This document shows, in pieces, positions 1 to 9,668 of a stretch of 64,000 bases of DNA. The notes beneath the pieces were generated by a model. That model worked only from the letters and a program-made list of their open reading frames with translations, did not search any database and was not told where the DNA came from. Both the position numbers and the translations under genes were made by a program. Source of the stretch: Atopomonas hussainii. GTDB taxonomy: Bacteria > Pseudomonadota > Gammaproteobacteria > Pseudomonadales > Pseudomonadaceae. How positions within the stretch are numbered: the first letter of the stretch is position 1; every line of letters begins with the position of its first letter. The DNA lies in the NCBI RefSeq assembly GCF_900109735.1, contig NZ_FOAS01000015.1, positions 52,327-116,326 on the forward strand, in the 5' to 3' direction.

Positions 1-332
1 GCACAATCCACCACGCCAGTCGCGCTGTACTCAGCACTCCAGCAACCGGTTAAGTCCAGCACACGCACCTGCGCCGCCGACAAAATCGCGCACAACGCTG
101 GCGCCAAGGGCTGATCGGCGGCAAGCAGGACGATCTCCGCACCGGCTATTCGCTCAGCACTGATCTCTTGCACACGCAGGTTGCGCTCGCCATAACTGGC
201 GACAGCGGCTTCATCCACGCCGTCATCCAGCGCTACCAAGTGCTCAAACGGCACCTCGGCGCTTAACAGCATATCCAGTACAGCCTCGCCAACCAGACTG
301 GTTGCACCCACCAAAGCTACGCTATGTGCCAT
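1..332 (-). CDS. usg: Aspartate-semialdehyde dehydrogenase-like protein (Usg type), partial
   Basis: This is the N-terminal part (about 110 residues) of a protein that runs off the left edge of the window. The minus-strand ATG is at 332 and the reading begins MAHSVALVGATSLVGEAV, a Rossmann NAD(P)-binding fold with the GATSLVG loop typical of the Asd family. It lies directly downstream of asd, as the Asd paralogue Usg does in Pseudomonas, where it sits between asd and fimV. Usg proteins resemble Asd but usually lack the catalytic set, and their function is unclear. The active-site region is outside the window, so I cannot say whether this copy is catalytic. The start has no strong ribosome binding site, and the 64-base gap to asd suggests cotranscription. 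Confidence 0.75.
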   Translation of the reverse strand, partial: MAHSVALVGATSLVGEAVLDMLLSAEVPFEHLVALDDGVDEAAVASYGERNLRVQEISAERIAGAEIVLLAADQPLAPALCAILSAAQVRVLDLTGCWSAEYSATGVVDC

Positions 333-396
333 GACGACTCCTAAAAAAACAAAGGCCGGGAATCTACCCAGCCTCTGTTGTGGACTCAAGCGCTGA

Positions 397-1509
397 TTAA
401 CGCTCCAGCAAGATTCGCAGCATGCGGCGCAGCGGTTCGGCTGCGCCCCACAACAGCTGGTCACCCACAGTGAAGGCGCCCAAGTATTGCGAACCCATGT
501 TGAGCTTACGCAAGCGACCCACCGGCACTTCCAGCTTGCCGGTCACGGCGGCCGGGGTCAGCTCGCGCATGCTCGCTTCACGGCTGTTGGGTACTAGCTT
601 AGCCCATGGGTTGTGCTGACTGATCAGACCTTCGATATCGGCCATCGGCACGTCTTTGTTCAGCTTGATGGTCAGTGCTTGGCTGTGGCAGCGCATGGCA
701 CCGATGCGCACGCACAGACCGTCGATCAAGATCGGCTGCTTGCGCAGACCGAGAATCTTGTTGGTCTCGGCTTGGCCTTTCCATTCTTCACGGCTTTGGC
801 CGTTGGGCAGTTCTTTGTCGATCCACGGGATTAGGCTGCCGGCCAGCGGCACGCCGAAGTTATCCACCGGGAAGCTGTCGCCACGGATGGTCTCGGCGAC
901 TTTGCGGTCGATATCCAAAATCGCGCTGGCCGGATTGGCCAAGTCATCGGCCACTGCGCCATGCACGGTGCCCATTTGCTTGATCAGCTCGCGCATGTTT
1001 TGTGCGCCAGCGCCGGAAGCGGCCTGATAAGTCATGGCACTCATCCACTCGACCATGCCGGCCTCGAACAAGCCGCCCAAGGCCATCAGCATCAGGCTTA
1101 CGGTGCAGTTACCACCGATGTAGTCCTTCACGCCATCCACCAGCGCTTGGTCGATCACCTTGCGGTTAACCGGATCCAGCACGATCACGGCATTGTCTTG
1201 CATACGCAGCGCCGAGGCGGCGTCGATCCAGTAGCCGTCCCAGCCAGCTTCGCGCAGCTTGGGGTAGATCTCGTTGGTGTAGTCGCCGCCCTGGCAGGTG
1301 AGAATCACCTCCATGGCTTTGAGTTCATCAATGCTGTAGGCGTCTTTCAGCGGTGCAACGCTTTTGCCAATCGCCGGGGCTTCGCCGCCTGCGTTGGATG
1401 TGGAGAAAAACACCGGCTCGATCAGATCGAAGTCTTTTTCTTCGAGCATGCGTTGCATCAGCACGGAACCGACCATGCCACGCCAACCGATTAGACCTAC
1501 TCGCTTCAT
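397..1509 (-). CDS. asd: Aspartate-semialdehyde dehydrogenase
   Basis: Asd reduces L-aspartyl-4-phosphate to aspartate semialdehyde with NADPH, the branch point to lysine, diaminopimelate, threonine and methionine. The 370-residue product starts [15 protein letters not shown], which is the NADP-binding loop. The catalytic cysteine is Cys135 in [10 protein letters not shown], the same number as in E. coli Asd, and the substrate-binding R/H pair is visible in [14 protein letters not shown] chose the ATG at 1509 because a longer frame adds ten unconserved residues. Length is usual for the gammaproteobacterial form. It lies 54 bases after leuB on the same strand, separated by a terminator-like hairpin, and upstream of a second Asd-like gene. 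This order is conserved in Pseudomonas. Confidence 0.96.
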   Translation of the reverse strand: MKRVGLIGWRGMVGSVLMQRMLEEKDFDLIEPVFFSTSNAGGEAPAIGKSVAPLKDAYSIDELKAMEVILTCQGGDYTNEIYPKLREAGWDGYWIDAASALRMQDNAVIVLDPVNRKVIDQALVDGVKDYIGGNCTVSLMLMALGGLFEAGMVEWMSAMTYQAASGAGAQNMRELIKQMGTVHGAVADDLANPASAILDIDRKVAETIRGDSFPVDNFGVPLAGSLIPWIDKELPNGQSREEWKGQAETNKILGLRKQPILIDGLCVRIGAMRCHSQALTIKLNKDVPMADIEGLISQHNPWAKLVPNSREASMRELTPAAVTGKLEVPVGRLRKLNMGSQYLGAFTVGDQLLWGAAEPLRRMLRILLER

Positions 1510-1526
1510 GTCACTACACCTTGCAT

Positions 1527-1548
1527 AAAAGGCCGGCATACACCGGCC
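1527..1548 (-). terminator. Possible intrinsic terminator between leuB and asd
   Basis: Read on the minus strand, a GGCCGG stem, a six-base TGTATG loop and a CCGGCC arm are followed at once by TTTTAT. The stem is only six perfect pairs, so termination may be partial. It would let asd be expressed separately from leuDB. Confidence 0.5.
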
Positions 1549-1563
1549 GGGAAACCCCTAAGA

Positions 1564-2646
1564 CTACAGACTTGCCAACGCGGCGACTACTGCATCACCC
1601 ATGGCGGCGGTGCCTACCTTAGTGCAACCGGGCGAGAAAATATCGCCGGTGCGCAGGCCTTGGTCGAGCACTTTGCTCACCGCTTGTTCAATCGCATCGG
1701 CGGCGGCGCTTTGGTTAAACGTGTAACGCAGCATCATGGACACCGACAGGATGGTCGCCAGCGGATTGGCGATACCTTGGCCGGCGATATCCGGCGCGCT
1801 GCCGTGGCAGGGCTCGTACATGCCTTTGTTGTTGGCATCCAACGAGGCCGACGGCAGCATGCCGATGGAGCCAGTGAGCATCGACGCTTCATCCGACAGA
1901 ATGTCGCCAAACATGTTGTCGGTGACCATCACGTCGAACTGCTTCGGTGCGCGCACCAGCTGCATGGCGGCGTTATCCACGTACATGTGGCTCAGCTCGA
2001 CCTCGGGGTAATCCTTAGCCACTTCCTCAACCACTTCGCGCCACAGCTGGCTGGAGGCCAACACGTTGGCTTTATCCACCGAGCAGAGCTTTTTGTTACG
2101 CACCATGGCCATGTCGAAACCGACACGGGCGATACGGCGGATTTCGCTTTCGCTGTACGGCAGGGTGTCATAGGCCTGACGCTCGCCGTTTTCCAGCACA
2201 CGTTGCTCGCGCGGCTGACCGAAGTAAATGCCGCCGGTCAATTCGCGCACGATCAGAATATCCAACCCAGCGACCACTTCTGGCTTGAGGCTCGAAGCCT
2301 CGGCCAATTGCGGGTAGAGAATCGCTGGACGCAGGTTGCCGAACAGACCCAGCTGGGCACGAATTTTCAGCAGGCCACGCTCAGGGCGAATATCACGCTC
2401 GATCTTGTCCCACTTCGGGCCACCTACTGCACCGAGCAACACAGCATCGGCGGCCTTAGCGCGCTCTAAAGTTTCGTCAGCCAGCGGTACGCCGTGCTTA
2501 TCGATAGCAGCGCCGCCGATCACGTCTTCAACCAGCTCAAAACCCAGCTGGAACTTATCATTGGCCAAGTTCAGCACCTTGACCGCTTCAGCCATGATTT
2601 CTGGGCCGATGCCGTCACCGGGCAGAATCAGAATTTGTTTGCTCAT
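1564..2646 (-). CDS. leuB: 3-isopropylmalate dehydrogenase
   Basis: LeuB oxidises and decarboxylates 3-isopropylmalate to 2-oxoisocaproate with NAD+, the third step of leucine synthesis, in the cytoplasm. The 360-residue protein begins [18 protein letters not shown] and carries the family signature [19 protein letters not shown], with metal-binding aspartates in that region, plus the GGIYFGQPR substrate loop. The start at 2646 is preceded by a GAGGAA ribosome binding site. An upstream in-frame extension of seven residues looks spurious. In P. aeruginosa a small extra gene lies between leuD and leuB; here only 45 bases with a hairpin separate them. Confidence 0.97.
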   Translation of the reverse strand: MSKQILILPGDGIGPEIMAEAVKVLNLANDKFQLGFELVEDVIGGAAIDKHGVPLADETLERAKAADAVLLGAVGGPKWDKIERDIRPERGLLKIRAQLGLFGNLRPAILYPQLAEASSLKPEVVAGLDILIVRELTGGIYFGQPREQRVLENGERQAYDTLPYSESEIRRIARVGFDMAMVRNKKLCSVDKANVLASSQLWREVVEEVAKDYPEVELSHMYVDNAAMQLVRAPKQFDVMVTDNMFGDILSDEASMLTGSIGMLPSASLDANNKGMYEPCHGSAPDIAGQGIANPLATILSVSMMLRYTFNQSAAADAIEQAVSKVLDQGLRTGDIFSPGCTKVGTAAMGDAVVAALASL

Positions 2647-2664
2647 GGTATTCCTCGTTAACCA

Positions 2665-2685
2665 CAAGGCGGCCGCGCCGCCTTG
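2665..2685 (-). other. Intercistronic hairpin between leuD and leuB
   Basis: A perfect nine-base stem (CAAGGCGGC / GCCGCCTTG) with a three-base loop occupies the gap after leuD. No T-run follows on either strand, so it is more likely a processing or stabilising structure than a terminator. Confidence 0.4.
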
Positions 2686-2691
2686 GCAAAA

Positions 2692-3339
2692 TTATTTAAT
2701 CGCGCCGAACAGCCATGGGCTGGCGACTTGGTGCTTAGCCTCAAACGCCTTAATCGCTTCGGCGTCTTGCAAGGTCAAGCCGATGTCGTCCAAACCGTTG
2801 AGCAGGCAGTGCTTACGGAAGGCGTCCACCTCGAAGCTGAACTGGGTGCCGTCTGGACAGGTGACGGTTTGCGCCTGCAAATCAACGGTCAGCTGATAGC
2901 CTTCGCTGGCTTCGCACTGGGCAAACAGTACGTCCATCTCTTCATCCTTCAGCACGATCGGCAGCAAGCCGTTCTTAAAGCTGTTATTGAAGAAGATGTC
3001 GGCAAAGCTCGGCGCGATCACAGCACGGAAGCCGTATTCATCCAACGCCCATGGCGCGTGCTCGCGGGATGAACCGCAGCCGAAGTTCTCCCGCGCCAAC
3101 AGCACGCTGGCACCGCTGTAGCGCGGAAAGTTGAGCACGAAGTCGTGATTCACCGGACGACCGGCGCAGTCTTGATTGGGCTGACCGATATCCAAATAAC
3201 GCCACTCATCAAACAAGTTAGGGCCAAAGCCGGTGCGTTTGATGGACTTCAAAAACTGCTTAGGAATGATCTGGTCGGTATCGACATTGGCGCGATCCAA
3301 CGGGCAAACCAAGCCGGTATGACTAACAAAAGGTTTCAT
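2692..3339 (-). CDS. leuD: 3-isopropylmalate dehydratase small subunit
   Basis: LeuD is the small, swivelling subunit of isopropylmalate isomerase and works with LeuC to convert 2-isopropylmalate to 3-isopropylmalate. The 215-residue protein contains the conserved [15 protein letters not shown] segment, which forms part of the substrate pocket, and [12 protein letters not shown] near the N-terminus. The length is typical of the bacterial two-subunit enzyme. It starts 10 bases after the leuC stop, which indicates cotranscription and a one-to-one complex. Confidence 0.97.
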   Translation of the reverse strand: MKPFVSHTGLVCPLDRANVDTDQIIPKQFLKSIKRTGFGPNLFDEWRYLDIGQPNQDCAGRPVNHDFVLNFPRYSGASVLLARENFGCGSSREHAPWALDEYGFRAVIAPSFADIFFNNSFKNGLLPIVLKDEEMDVLFAQCEASEGYQLTVDLQAQTVTCPDGTQFSFEVDAFRKHCLLNGLDDIGLTLQDAEAIKAFEAKHQVASPWLFGAIK

Positions 3340-3349
3340 GCTCGGCTCC

Positions 3350-4774
3350 TTAGTTCAGCATTTCACGCACATCAACGAAGTGACCTGCCACCGCAGCGGC
3401 TGCCGCCATCGCTGGGCTCACCAAGTGGGTACGCCCACCGGCGCCTTGCCGGCCTTCGAAGTTACGGTTGGAGGTCGACGCGCAGTGCTCGCCGTTTTCC
3501 AAGCGATCTGGGTTCATCGCCAAGCACATCGAGCAACCTGGCTCGCGCCATTCGAAGCCAGCTTCGGTAAAGATTTTGTCCAGCCCTTCTTGCTCGGCTT
3601 GCGCTTTCACCAAGCCCGAACCCGGCACCACCAGCGCTTGCTTAACCGTGGCGGCTACCTTGCGGCCTTTGGCCACTTCGGCGGCGGCGCGTAAGTCTTC
3701 GATCCGCGAGTTGGTGCACGAGCCGATAAACACGCGATCCAGCTTAATCGAGGTGATCGGCTGGTTGGCAGCCAAGCCCATGTACTTCAGGGCACGCTCA
3801 ATAGAGCCACGCTTAACCGCGTCTTTCTCCGCGGCTGGGTCTGGCACGTTTTGATCCACGGCCAGCACCATCTCCGGCGAGGTGCCCCAGCTGACTTGCG
3901 GCTTGATATCTTCGGCTTTCAGCTCGACCACTTTGTCGAAGTGAGCGTCGTCGTCAGACACTAAGCCCTGCCACTGCGCCACGGCCTTGTCCCAATCGGC
4001 GCCTTGCGGTGCGAACGGACGACCTTGCACGTAAGCGATGGTTTTCTCGTCTACCGCCACCACGCCGACACGCGCACCGGCTTCGATGGCCATGTTGCAC
4101 AGGGTCATGCGGCCTTCCATCGACAAGTCGCGGATCGCGCTACCGGCGAACTCCAGCGCATGGCCGTTACCGCCAGCGGTGCCGATCTTGCCGATAATCG
4201 CCAGCACGATGTCTTTAGCCGTCACGCCTTTGCCCAAGGTGCCTTCAACGGCCACCTTGAGGTTTTTCATCTTTTTTGCCACCAAGCACTGGGTGGCTAG
4301 CACATGCTCGACTTCGGAAGTGCCGATACCGTGCGCCAGCGCGCCAAAGGCGCCGTGGGTGGAGGTGTGCGAGTCGCCGCACACGACGGTCATGCCCGGC
4401 AAGGTGGCGCCCTGCTCGGGGCCCACCACATGCACGATGCCCTGCCGGGTATCGTTCATTTTGAATTCGAGGATGCCGAAGTCGTCGCAGTTTTCGTCCA
4501 AGGTTTTCACTTGTAGACGCGACACTTCGTCAACGATGGCCTCTAGGCCGCCCTGACGCTCGGCCTTGGTCGTCGGCACGTTGTGATCGGGGGTAGCGAT
4601 GTTGGCGTCGATGCGCCACGGCTTACGCCCAGCCAGACGCAGACCTTCAAAGGCTTGTGGCGAGGTCACTTCGTGGAGGATCTGGCGATCGATATAAATC
4701 AAGGACGAGCCGTCGTCGCGACGCTTGACCTCGTGCATATCCCAGAGCTTGTCGTAGAGGGTTTTGCCGGCCAT
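3350..4774 (-). CDS. leuC: 3-isopropylmalate dehydratase large subunit
   Basis: LeuC is the catalytic aconitase-fold subunit that carries a 4Fe-4S cluster and isomerises isopropylmalate. The 474-residue product begins [16 protein letters not shown]. The iron-sulfur cysteines are seen in [13 protein letters not shown] and in the CSMC motif of [12 protein letters not shown], and the [15 protein letters not shown] segment is present. Length and motifs match the bacterial LeuC. It is the first gene of a leuC-leuD-leuB run and is divergent from a LysR gene, the arrangement known in Pseudomonas. The LysR protein may control it, but I see no proof of that in the sequence. Confidence 0.97.
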   Translation of the reverse strand: MAGKTLYDKLWDMHEVKRRDDGSSLIYIDRQILHEVTSPQAFEGLRLAGRKPWRIDANIATPDHNVPTTKAERQGGLEAIVDEVSRLQVKTLDENCDDFGILEFKMNDTRQGIVHVVGPEQGATLPGMTVVCGDSHTSTHGAFGALAHGIGTSEVEHVLATQCLVAKKMKNLKVAVEGTLGKGVTAKDIVLAIIGKIGTAGGNGHALEFAGSAIRDLSMEGRMTLCNMAIEAGARVGVVAVDEKTIAYVQGRPFAPQGADWDKAVAQWQGLVSDDDAHFDKVVELKAEDIKPQVSWGTSPEMVLAVDQNVPDPAAEKDAVKRGSIERALKYMGLAANQPITSIKLDRVFIGSCTNSRIEDLRAAAEVAKGRKVAATVKQALVVPGSGLVKAQAEQEGLDKIFTEAGFEWREPGCSMCLAMNPDRLENGEHCASTSNRNFEGRQGAGGRTHLVSPAMAAAAAVAGHFVDVREMLN

Positions 4775-4946
4775 GGGGTGTTTTCCTCATCAGTACTTTT
4801 ATCGTGGCGCTTGTGGCGCAGGTGAAATGCTACGGCCGGGCCTGCAATAAAACAAATTCATATTTTTTATCTTGGCGATTCCAAACAGGAATACACTAAC
4901 AGCGCACACTTGCCCCTCGTACCCTGCGCCAACGCCGGAACCCGCT
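4775..4946. promoter_or_regulatory. Divergent leuC / LysR intergenic region
   Basis: This 172-base gap contains the 5' ends of leuC (minus) and the LysR gene (plus). It includes an AT-rich tract, ACAAATTCATATTTTTTATC near 4853-4872, in an otherwise GC-rich setting, as expected for divergent promoters. I could not assign -35 and -10 boxes with confidence. Confidence 0.4.
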
Positions 4947-5846
4947 ATGGACTTAGCCAACCTCAACGCTTTTGTCGCGATTGCCGAAACCGGCAGTTTT
5001 TCTTTGGCCGCCGAGCAGCTGTTCGTCACCCAGCCAGCTATCAGCAAGCGCTTGGCGAACCTCGAACAACAGCTTAACGCGCGCTTGTTCGACCGCATTG
5101 GCCGCGAAGTCAGCCTCACCGAAGCCGGCCGCGCGCTACTGCCGCGCGCCTACCGGATTCTCGCCGAGCTGGCCGACAGCCGCCGCGCGCTGGCCAATTT
5201 AAGTGGCAGCGTCAGCGGCCGTCTGAGCCTAGCGACCAGCCACCACATCGGCCTACACCGCCTGCCGCCGGTGCTGCGCGAATTCACCCGCAGCCACCCG
5301 GAAGTGGCACTGGATATTCGCTTTGTCGACTCCGAAGTGGCCTATACCGATGTCCTGCAAGGGCAAGTGGAGCTAGGCGTAATCACCCTCGCCCCGCAGC
5401 CGCGCCCCAGCATTCACAGCCAATGCATCTGGCATGACCCGCTGGCCTTCTTTGCCGGGCTGGATCACCCACTCACTCAGCTGCGCGCCCCCAGCTTGGC
5501 GGACGTTGCCCAACACCCAGCAGTGTTCCCGGCAGGCAATACCTTTACTCACCAGATCACTCGTGAGCTGTTCCAACAACATGGCCTGACCCCACAGGTG
5601 GCCATGAGCACCAATTACCTAGAAACCATCAAAATGCTGGTGTCCATTGGCTTGGCTTGGAGCGTGTTGCCGCAGAGCTTATTGGACGAGCAAGTCTGCG
5701 CCTTGCCGGTGCAGAAGGTTGCCTTGAGCCGTCAACTGGGGTTTATTTGCCATCGTGAACGCACGCTATCCAATGCAGCACAAGCCTTTATCGACTGCCT
5801 ACAAGGCCATGCCAGTGGCTTGCCAGAGGCGCAAATCAGGGTCTAA
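4947..5846 (+). CDS. LysR-family transcriptional regulator
   Basis: This 299-residue protein has a typical LysR winged helix-turn-helix at about residues 3-62 (FVAIAETGSFSLAAEQL, TQPAISKRLANLEQQ), followed by a periplasmic-binding-like effector domain (about 90-290). I placed the start at the ATG at 4947 because MDLANLNAFV is the usual LysR beginning; the longer frame adds 25 unconserved residues. It is divergent from leuC, as in P. aeruginosa. Its effector and targets are not evident. A role in leucine or related metabolism is only an inference from position. Confidence 0.9.
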   Translation: MDLANLNAFVAIAETGSFSLAAEQLFVTQPAISKRLANLEQQLNARLFDRIGREVSLTEAGRALLPRAYRILAELADSRRALANLSGSVSGRLSLATSHHIGLHRLPPVLREFTRSHPEVALDIRFVDSEVAYTDVLQGQVELGVITLAPQPRPSIHSQCIWHDPLAFFAGLDHPLTQLRAPSLADVAQHPAVFPAGNTFTHQITRELFQQHGLTPQVAMSTNYLETIKMLVSIGLAWSVLPQSLLDEQVCALPVQKVALSRQLGFICHRERTLSNAAQAFIDCLQGHASGLPEAQIRV

Positions 5847-5917
5847 CGTAAATGGGTGAATGACACGCGTGCGCGCATACTTTTTGATGTAACGAAGTTG
5901 CCAGCCCTGAGCCCTGA

Positions 5918-8900
5918 ATGCCCAACACCCCACCTCGCCCTGCACCGCTGTTTGCCCCGGCCCCGTTGTCGCAGTCGCCTTATTTCAACCGGCACAAACT
6001 CTACGAAACCTTGACTGCACAAGGTATTGCGCTGTGCTTGTGGAATCTCGACACGCTGGAAGCCCGCTGGTCGGATGGTGCGCACCAGCTGTTGGACATC
6101 GAGCCCTACGAACTGCCGGGCAATGCGTCGGCTTATCTCAACTTAGTGCATCCGGAGGATCGCGCTGCGCTAAGCCATGTGTTGCAACAATGGGCTACCA
6201 GCAGCCAAGGCTCGCGGGAAGTGCAACATCGGCATATCGACCGCCAAGGGCACGTGCGCTGGATTAGCTTAAGCGGCGAGCTGTTTCAGCATGAAGATGG
6301 CACGCGCACCATCATGGCGGTTATGCGTGAAGTCAGCCAACGCCGCGAGCGACAGCAAGCCTTAGAAGGCCTTGAGCGTCAGCTCGACATGCTATTGAGC
6401 ACCAGCCTTGAAGCGCTGCTGATATACGAGCGCGCCAGCGGGCGGATCCGTTACGGCAATCCCCGTTTTTGCGAGCTATTCAACTGGGCGCAAAACACCC
6501 TGCAACGCTACACCGTGCAGCAACTGAACTGGCTGCCCGAAGCCCTGCTCAAGCGCATTGAAAATGAGCCGGGACTGCTAGAAGAAACCACCCTACTCGA
6601 CCCACACAAACAGCAATTGTCTGGCTTACTGCATACCCGGCAGCTCAAGCAAGAAGAGCACACGTTAGTGTTTGTCGGCTTCTATGACTTAACTCGCCTG
6701 CATCAAACCGAGGCGCAACTGCGCAACAGCGAAGCCAAGTTCATCAGCAGCTTTCATAACTCCCCTAACGCCTGCTCAATCAGCGATTTAGCCAGCGGCC
6801 GCTTTATCGAAGTCAACATCAATTTCGCCCACCTCTTGGGCTATGACGTGAATGCCATTCGCGGCAAAACTTCGCTAGAGCTAGGTATCTGGGCCCAACC
6901 GGAGCAGCGCACCGAACTCGTGCAGCTGCTAAAGAAGCAGCCACGGCTTAGAGGCAACTGTGTGCACCTACGCCGCAAGGACGGCAGTGTTGGCGAATAC
7001 CGTCTACATGCCGATCGCGTGCAGCTACAAGGCCGCGACAGCCTGTGCCTCACCTTATTTGACTTAAGCAACGAACATCATCAACAAGACGCCCTGCGCG
7101 AAAGCCAAGAGCGCCTTAACTTAGCGTTGACGGCCGCGCAGCTGGGCACCTGGGAAAGCGACATCAACAAGCGCTGGCTGCTCGGTGACAGCTTGACCTG
7201 TCGCCTGCATGGGCTAGAAGACGAGCGCTACGACAACAGCCTCAGCGAATACCTCAAGCTGGTTCACCCCAAAGACAAAGAACATATCTATAAAGCGCTG
7301 GATGCGGTGATCAATGGCAGCCGTGAGCAGTACAACGCCACTTACCGGGTGATCTACCCCAACGGCGAGCGGCGTTATTTGGAAAGCGTTGCCCAGCTAC
7401 AAACTGATGCCCACGGCAACCCGCTCAAGCTGATCGGCGTACTGCGCGATGTCACCCAACAGATCCTCGACCAGCAACGCTTAAAGAGCTCTGAAGAGCG
7501 CTTTGCCAGCTTATTTCAGGTGTCTCCCGCGCCGGTTTCCCTCTCCCGCATTCGCGATGGACGGCTGATCGATGTCAACCTGCGCTTTCTGGAAACCTTC
7601 GGCTTTAAACGCGACACTTTGCTCAACACCCCAGTCGAGGAGCTGCACTTCTGGGCCAATCTTGAGGCGCGGCAAATCGCCTTCGAGAAGCTTAAACAAG
7701 ACGGCCAACTGGAAAACTACCCCTGCGAATTTCTGCATGCCGACGGGCACAAGGTTTTCTGCGAGGTATCGACGCGCTTTCTCACTGTCGATGGGCAAAC
7801 GTGCATCCTCTCCACCTTCCACAACACCACCCACACCCAAGCCGCCGAGCGTGCACTGCGTGCTTCGCAGGCTAAATTCGCCCAAGCGTTTCACTCCAGC
7901 CCCGACTCCATCACCATCACTGAGATCAGCACCGGGCGCTACATCGAAGTTAACGAAGGCTTCAGCCAATTCACCGGCTGGAGCATGGAAGAAGCCATTG
8001 GCCACACCGCTAATGACCTAAAGATTTGGGCCAATCCAGACGACCGCGAAGAGCTGATCAGCATGCTCAAACGCGATGGCAAAATTCAGGACCACGAGTT
8101 CATGGGCCGGCATAAAAACGGCGAACTATTGCCGGTACTGCTGTCCGTCACCCCGATTGAGCTGGAAGGCAAACAATGCCTGCTGATGACCTCACGCGAT
8201 CTGCGCAAACAAAAGCAGGCCGAAGAACGCATTCAGCACTTGGCCTATCACGATGCCCTGACCGGCTTGCCCAACCGCGCCTTGCTGCTCGATCGCCTTG
8301 AGCAGCAACTGCTGATTTTGGAGCGACAAAAACTCAGTGGCGCGCTGATGTTCATGGATTTAGACCACTTCAAGCACATCAATGACTCCCTCGGCCACGC
8401 CTGCGGCGACGCCGTCCTGCAGGAAGTTGCGCAACGCTTAAGTAAACAACTGCGCGGCGAAGACACCATCGCGCGCTTAGGTGGCGACGAGTTCGTCATC
8501 TTGCTGTTTGGTCTGCAAGGCGAACGTGACGAGGTGCGCCAGCATGTGACACAGATCGCCGAGAAAATTCGCCGCAGTGTCGCCGAACCCATGCTGATCG
8601 ACAGCCACAACCTGCAAATCACCCCTAGCATCGGCATTGCTTTAATCCCCGACCACGGCAACAGCGCCGAGCGCTTGCTGATGCACGCCGACTTGGCGCT
8701 GTACAAAGCCAAAGACGCAGGGCGCAATACCGCACAAGTGTTCAAGCGCAGCTTGCAGCAAGCGGCCAACAAGCGCCTGCAGCTCGAAGGCGAACTGCGC
8801 CAGGCACTGAGCAGCCAGCAGTTTCAGCTGCATTACCAACCACAGGTCGCGCTGCCCAGTCGCCAAGCCACCGGTGCCGAAGCCCTGCTGCGCTGGTATC

Positions 8901-9559
8901 ACCCCGAGCGCGGCCCGCAATCGCCGGCCGATTTCATTCATATCTTGGAAGAAACCGGGCTGATCATCGAGGTCGGCAACTGGGTAATTCAACAAGCCTG
9001 CACCCTGCTGGCTAAACTGCTCGCGCAAGGGCTGATCGATGCTGAGCGTTTTACCTTGGCGGTCAATATCAGCCCACGGCAGTTCCGCCATGCGCAGTTT
9101 GTCGAACACGTCGAATACGCCTTAGCCACCAGTGGTATCGATGGCCGCTTGCTCAAGCTGGAAATCACTGAAGGCATCGTCATCAGCGACTTCGATGACA
9201 CCGTCGCCAAAATGCGGCAGCTCAAGCAGCACGGTGTCGGCTTTGCCATCGACGACTTTGGCACCGGGTATTCATCACTGACTTACTTAAAGCGCATGCC
9301 CGTCGACGTGCTGAAAATCGACCAATCGTTTGTGCGCGATTGCACCCAAGACCTCAACGACGCCGGCATCATTCAGGCGATTATCGCCATGGCCCACAGC
9401 CTTAATTTGCAGCTGATTGCCGAGGGTGTAGAAGACGACGCGCAGCAGCGTTTTCTGCTCGACAATGCATGTCGCCGTGCGCAGGGCTACTTTTACAGTA
9501 AGCCGCTAAACGAGGCCGATTTCCTGCGCTGGCTGGCAGAGCAAAAAGCCAAGGCATGA
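5918..9559 (+). CDS. Multi-PAS GGDEF-EAL protein (c-di-GMP synthesis/breakdown)
   Basis: A 1213-residue cytoplasmic signalling protein without clear membrane segments. About six PAS-type modules fill residues 28-765, with repeated turns such as FIEVNINFAHLLGYD, LIDVNLRFLETFGFK and YIEVNEGFSQFTGWS. A GGDEF domain follows, with intact GGDEF at 855-859 and an RGED inhibitory site just before it, then an EAL domain with EALLRW at 988-993. Both enzymatic motifs look intact, so it could make and degrade cyclic di-GMP. The tandem PAS blocks suggest sensing of redox or a ligand, but no cofactor residue can be named. The start at 5918 has a weak ribosome binding site. The neighbouring gene is an adenylate cyclase, so two second-messenger enzymes are adjacent. 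Confidence 0.93.
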   Translation: MPNTPPRPAPLFAPAPLSQSPYFNRHKLYETLTAQGIALCLWNLDTLEARWSDGAHQLLDIEPYELPGNASAYLNLVHPEDRAALSHVLQQWATSSQGSREVQHRHIDRQGHVRWISLSGELFQHEDGTRTIMAVMREVSQRRERQQALEGLERQLDMLLSTSLEALLIYERASGRIRYGNPRFCELFNWAQNTLQRYTVQQLNWLPEALLKRIENEPGLLEETTLLDPHKQQLSGLLHTRQLKQEEHTLVFVGFYDLTRLHQTEAQLRNSEAKFISSFHNSPNACSISDLASGRFIEVNINFAHLLGYDVNAIRGKTSLELGIWAQPEQRTELVQLLKKQPRLRGNCVHLRRKDGSVGEYRLHADRVQLQGRDSLCLTLFDLSNEHHQQDALRESQERLNLALTAAQLGTWESDINKRWLLGDSLTCRLHGLEDERYDNSLSEYLKLVHPKDKEHIYKALDAVINGSREQYNATYRVIYPNGERRYLESVAQLQTDAHGNPLKLIGVLRDVTQQILDQQRLKSSEERFASLFQVSPAPVSLSRIRDGRLIDVNLRFLETFGFKRDTLLNTPVEELHFWANLEARQIAFEKLKQDGQLENYPCEFLHADGHKVFCEVSTRFLTVDGQTCILSTFHNTTHTQAAERALRASQAKFAQAFHSSPDSITITEISTGRYIEVNEGFSQFTGWSMEEAIGHTANDLKIWANPDDREELISMLKRDGKIQDHEFMGRHKNGELLPVLLSVTPIELEGKQCLLMTSRDLRKQKQAEERIQHLAYHDALTGLPNRALLLDRLEQQLLILERQKLSGALMFMDLDHFKHINDSLGHACGDAVLQEVAQRLSKQLRGEDTIARLGGDEFVILLFGLQGERDEVRQHVTQIAEKIRRSVAEPMLIDSHNLQITPSIGIALIPDHGNSAERLLMHADLALYKAKDAGRNTAQVFKRSLQQAANKRLQLEGELRQALSSQQFQLHYQPQVALPSRQATGAEALLRWYHPERGPQSPADFIHILEETGLIIEVGNWVIQQACTLLAKLLAQGLIDAERFTLAVNISPRQFRHAQFVEHVEYALATSGIDGRLLKLEITEGIVISDFDDTVAKMRQLKQHGVGFAIDDFGTGYSSLTYLKRMPVDVLKIDQSFVRDCTQDLNDAGIIQAIIAMAHSLNLQLIAEGVEDDAQQRFLLDNACRRAQGYFYSKPLNEADFLRWLAEQKAKA

Positions 9560-9668
9560 CGGTTGTTCATCTTCAGGCCAGCATTTTTCATCGCCTAGCC
9601 CGTGTCAGGCGCGCTTTTTGCCTGTATGTTTAGCCCTTTTACTTTTGACCCGAGGAGCCTTACGGCCC

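Noticed and set aside
961..1494. A 177-codon plus-strand frame opposite asd
   Set aside because: It is a shadow of asd with no start signal or homology that I recognise.
1660..2469. A 269-codon plus-strand frame opposite leuB
   Set aside because: It is antisense to a well-supported leuB and its translation has low-complexity, His/Gln-rich content with no domain.
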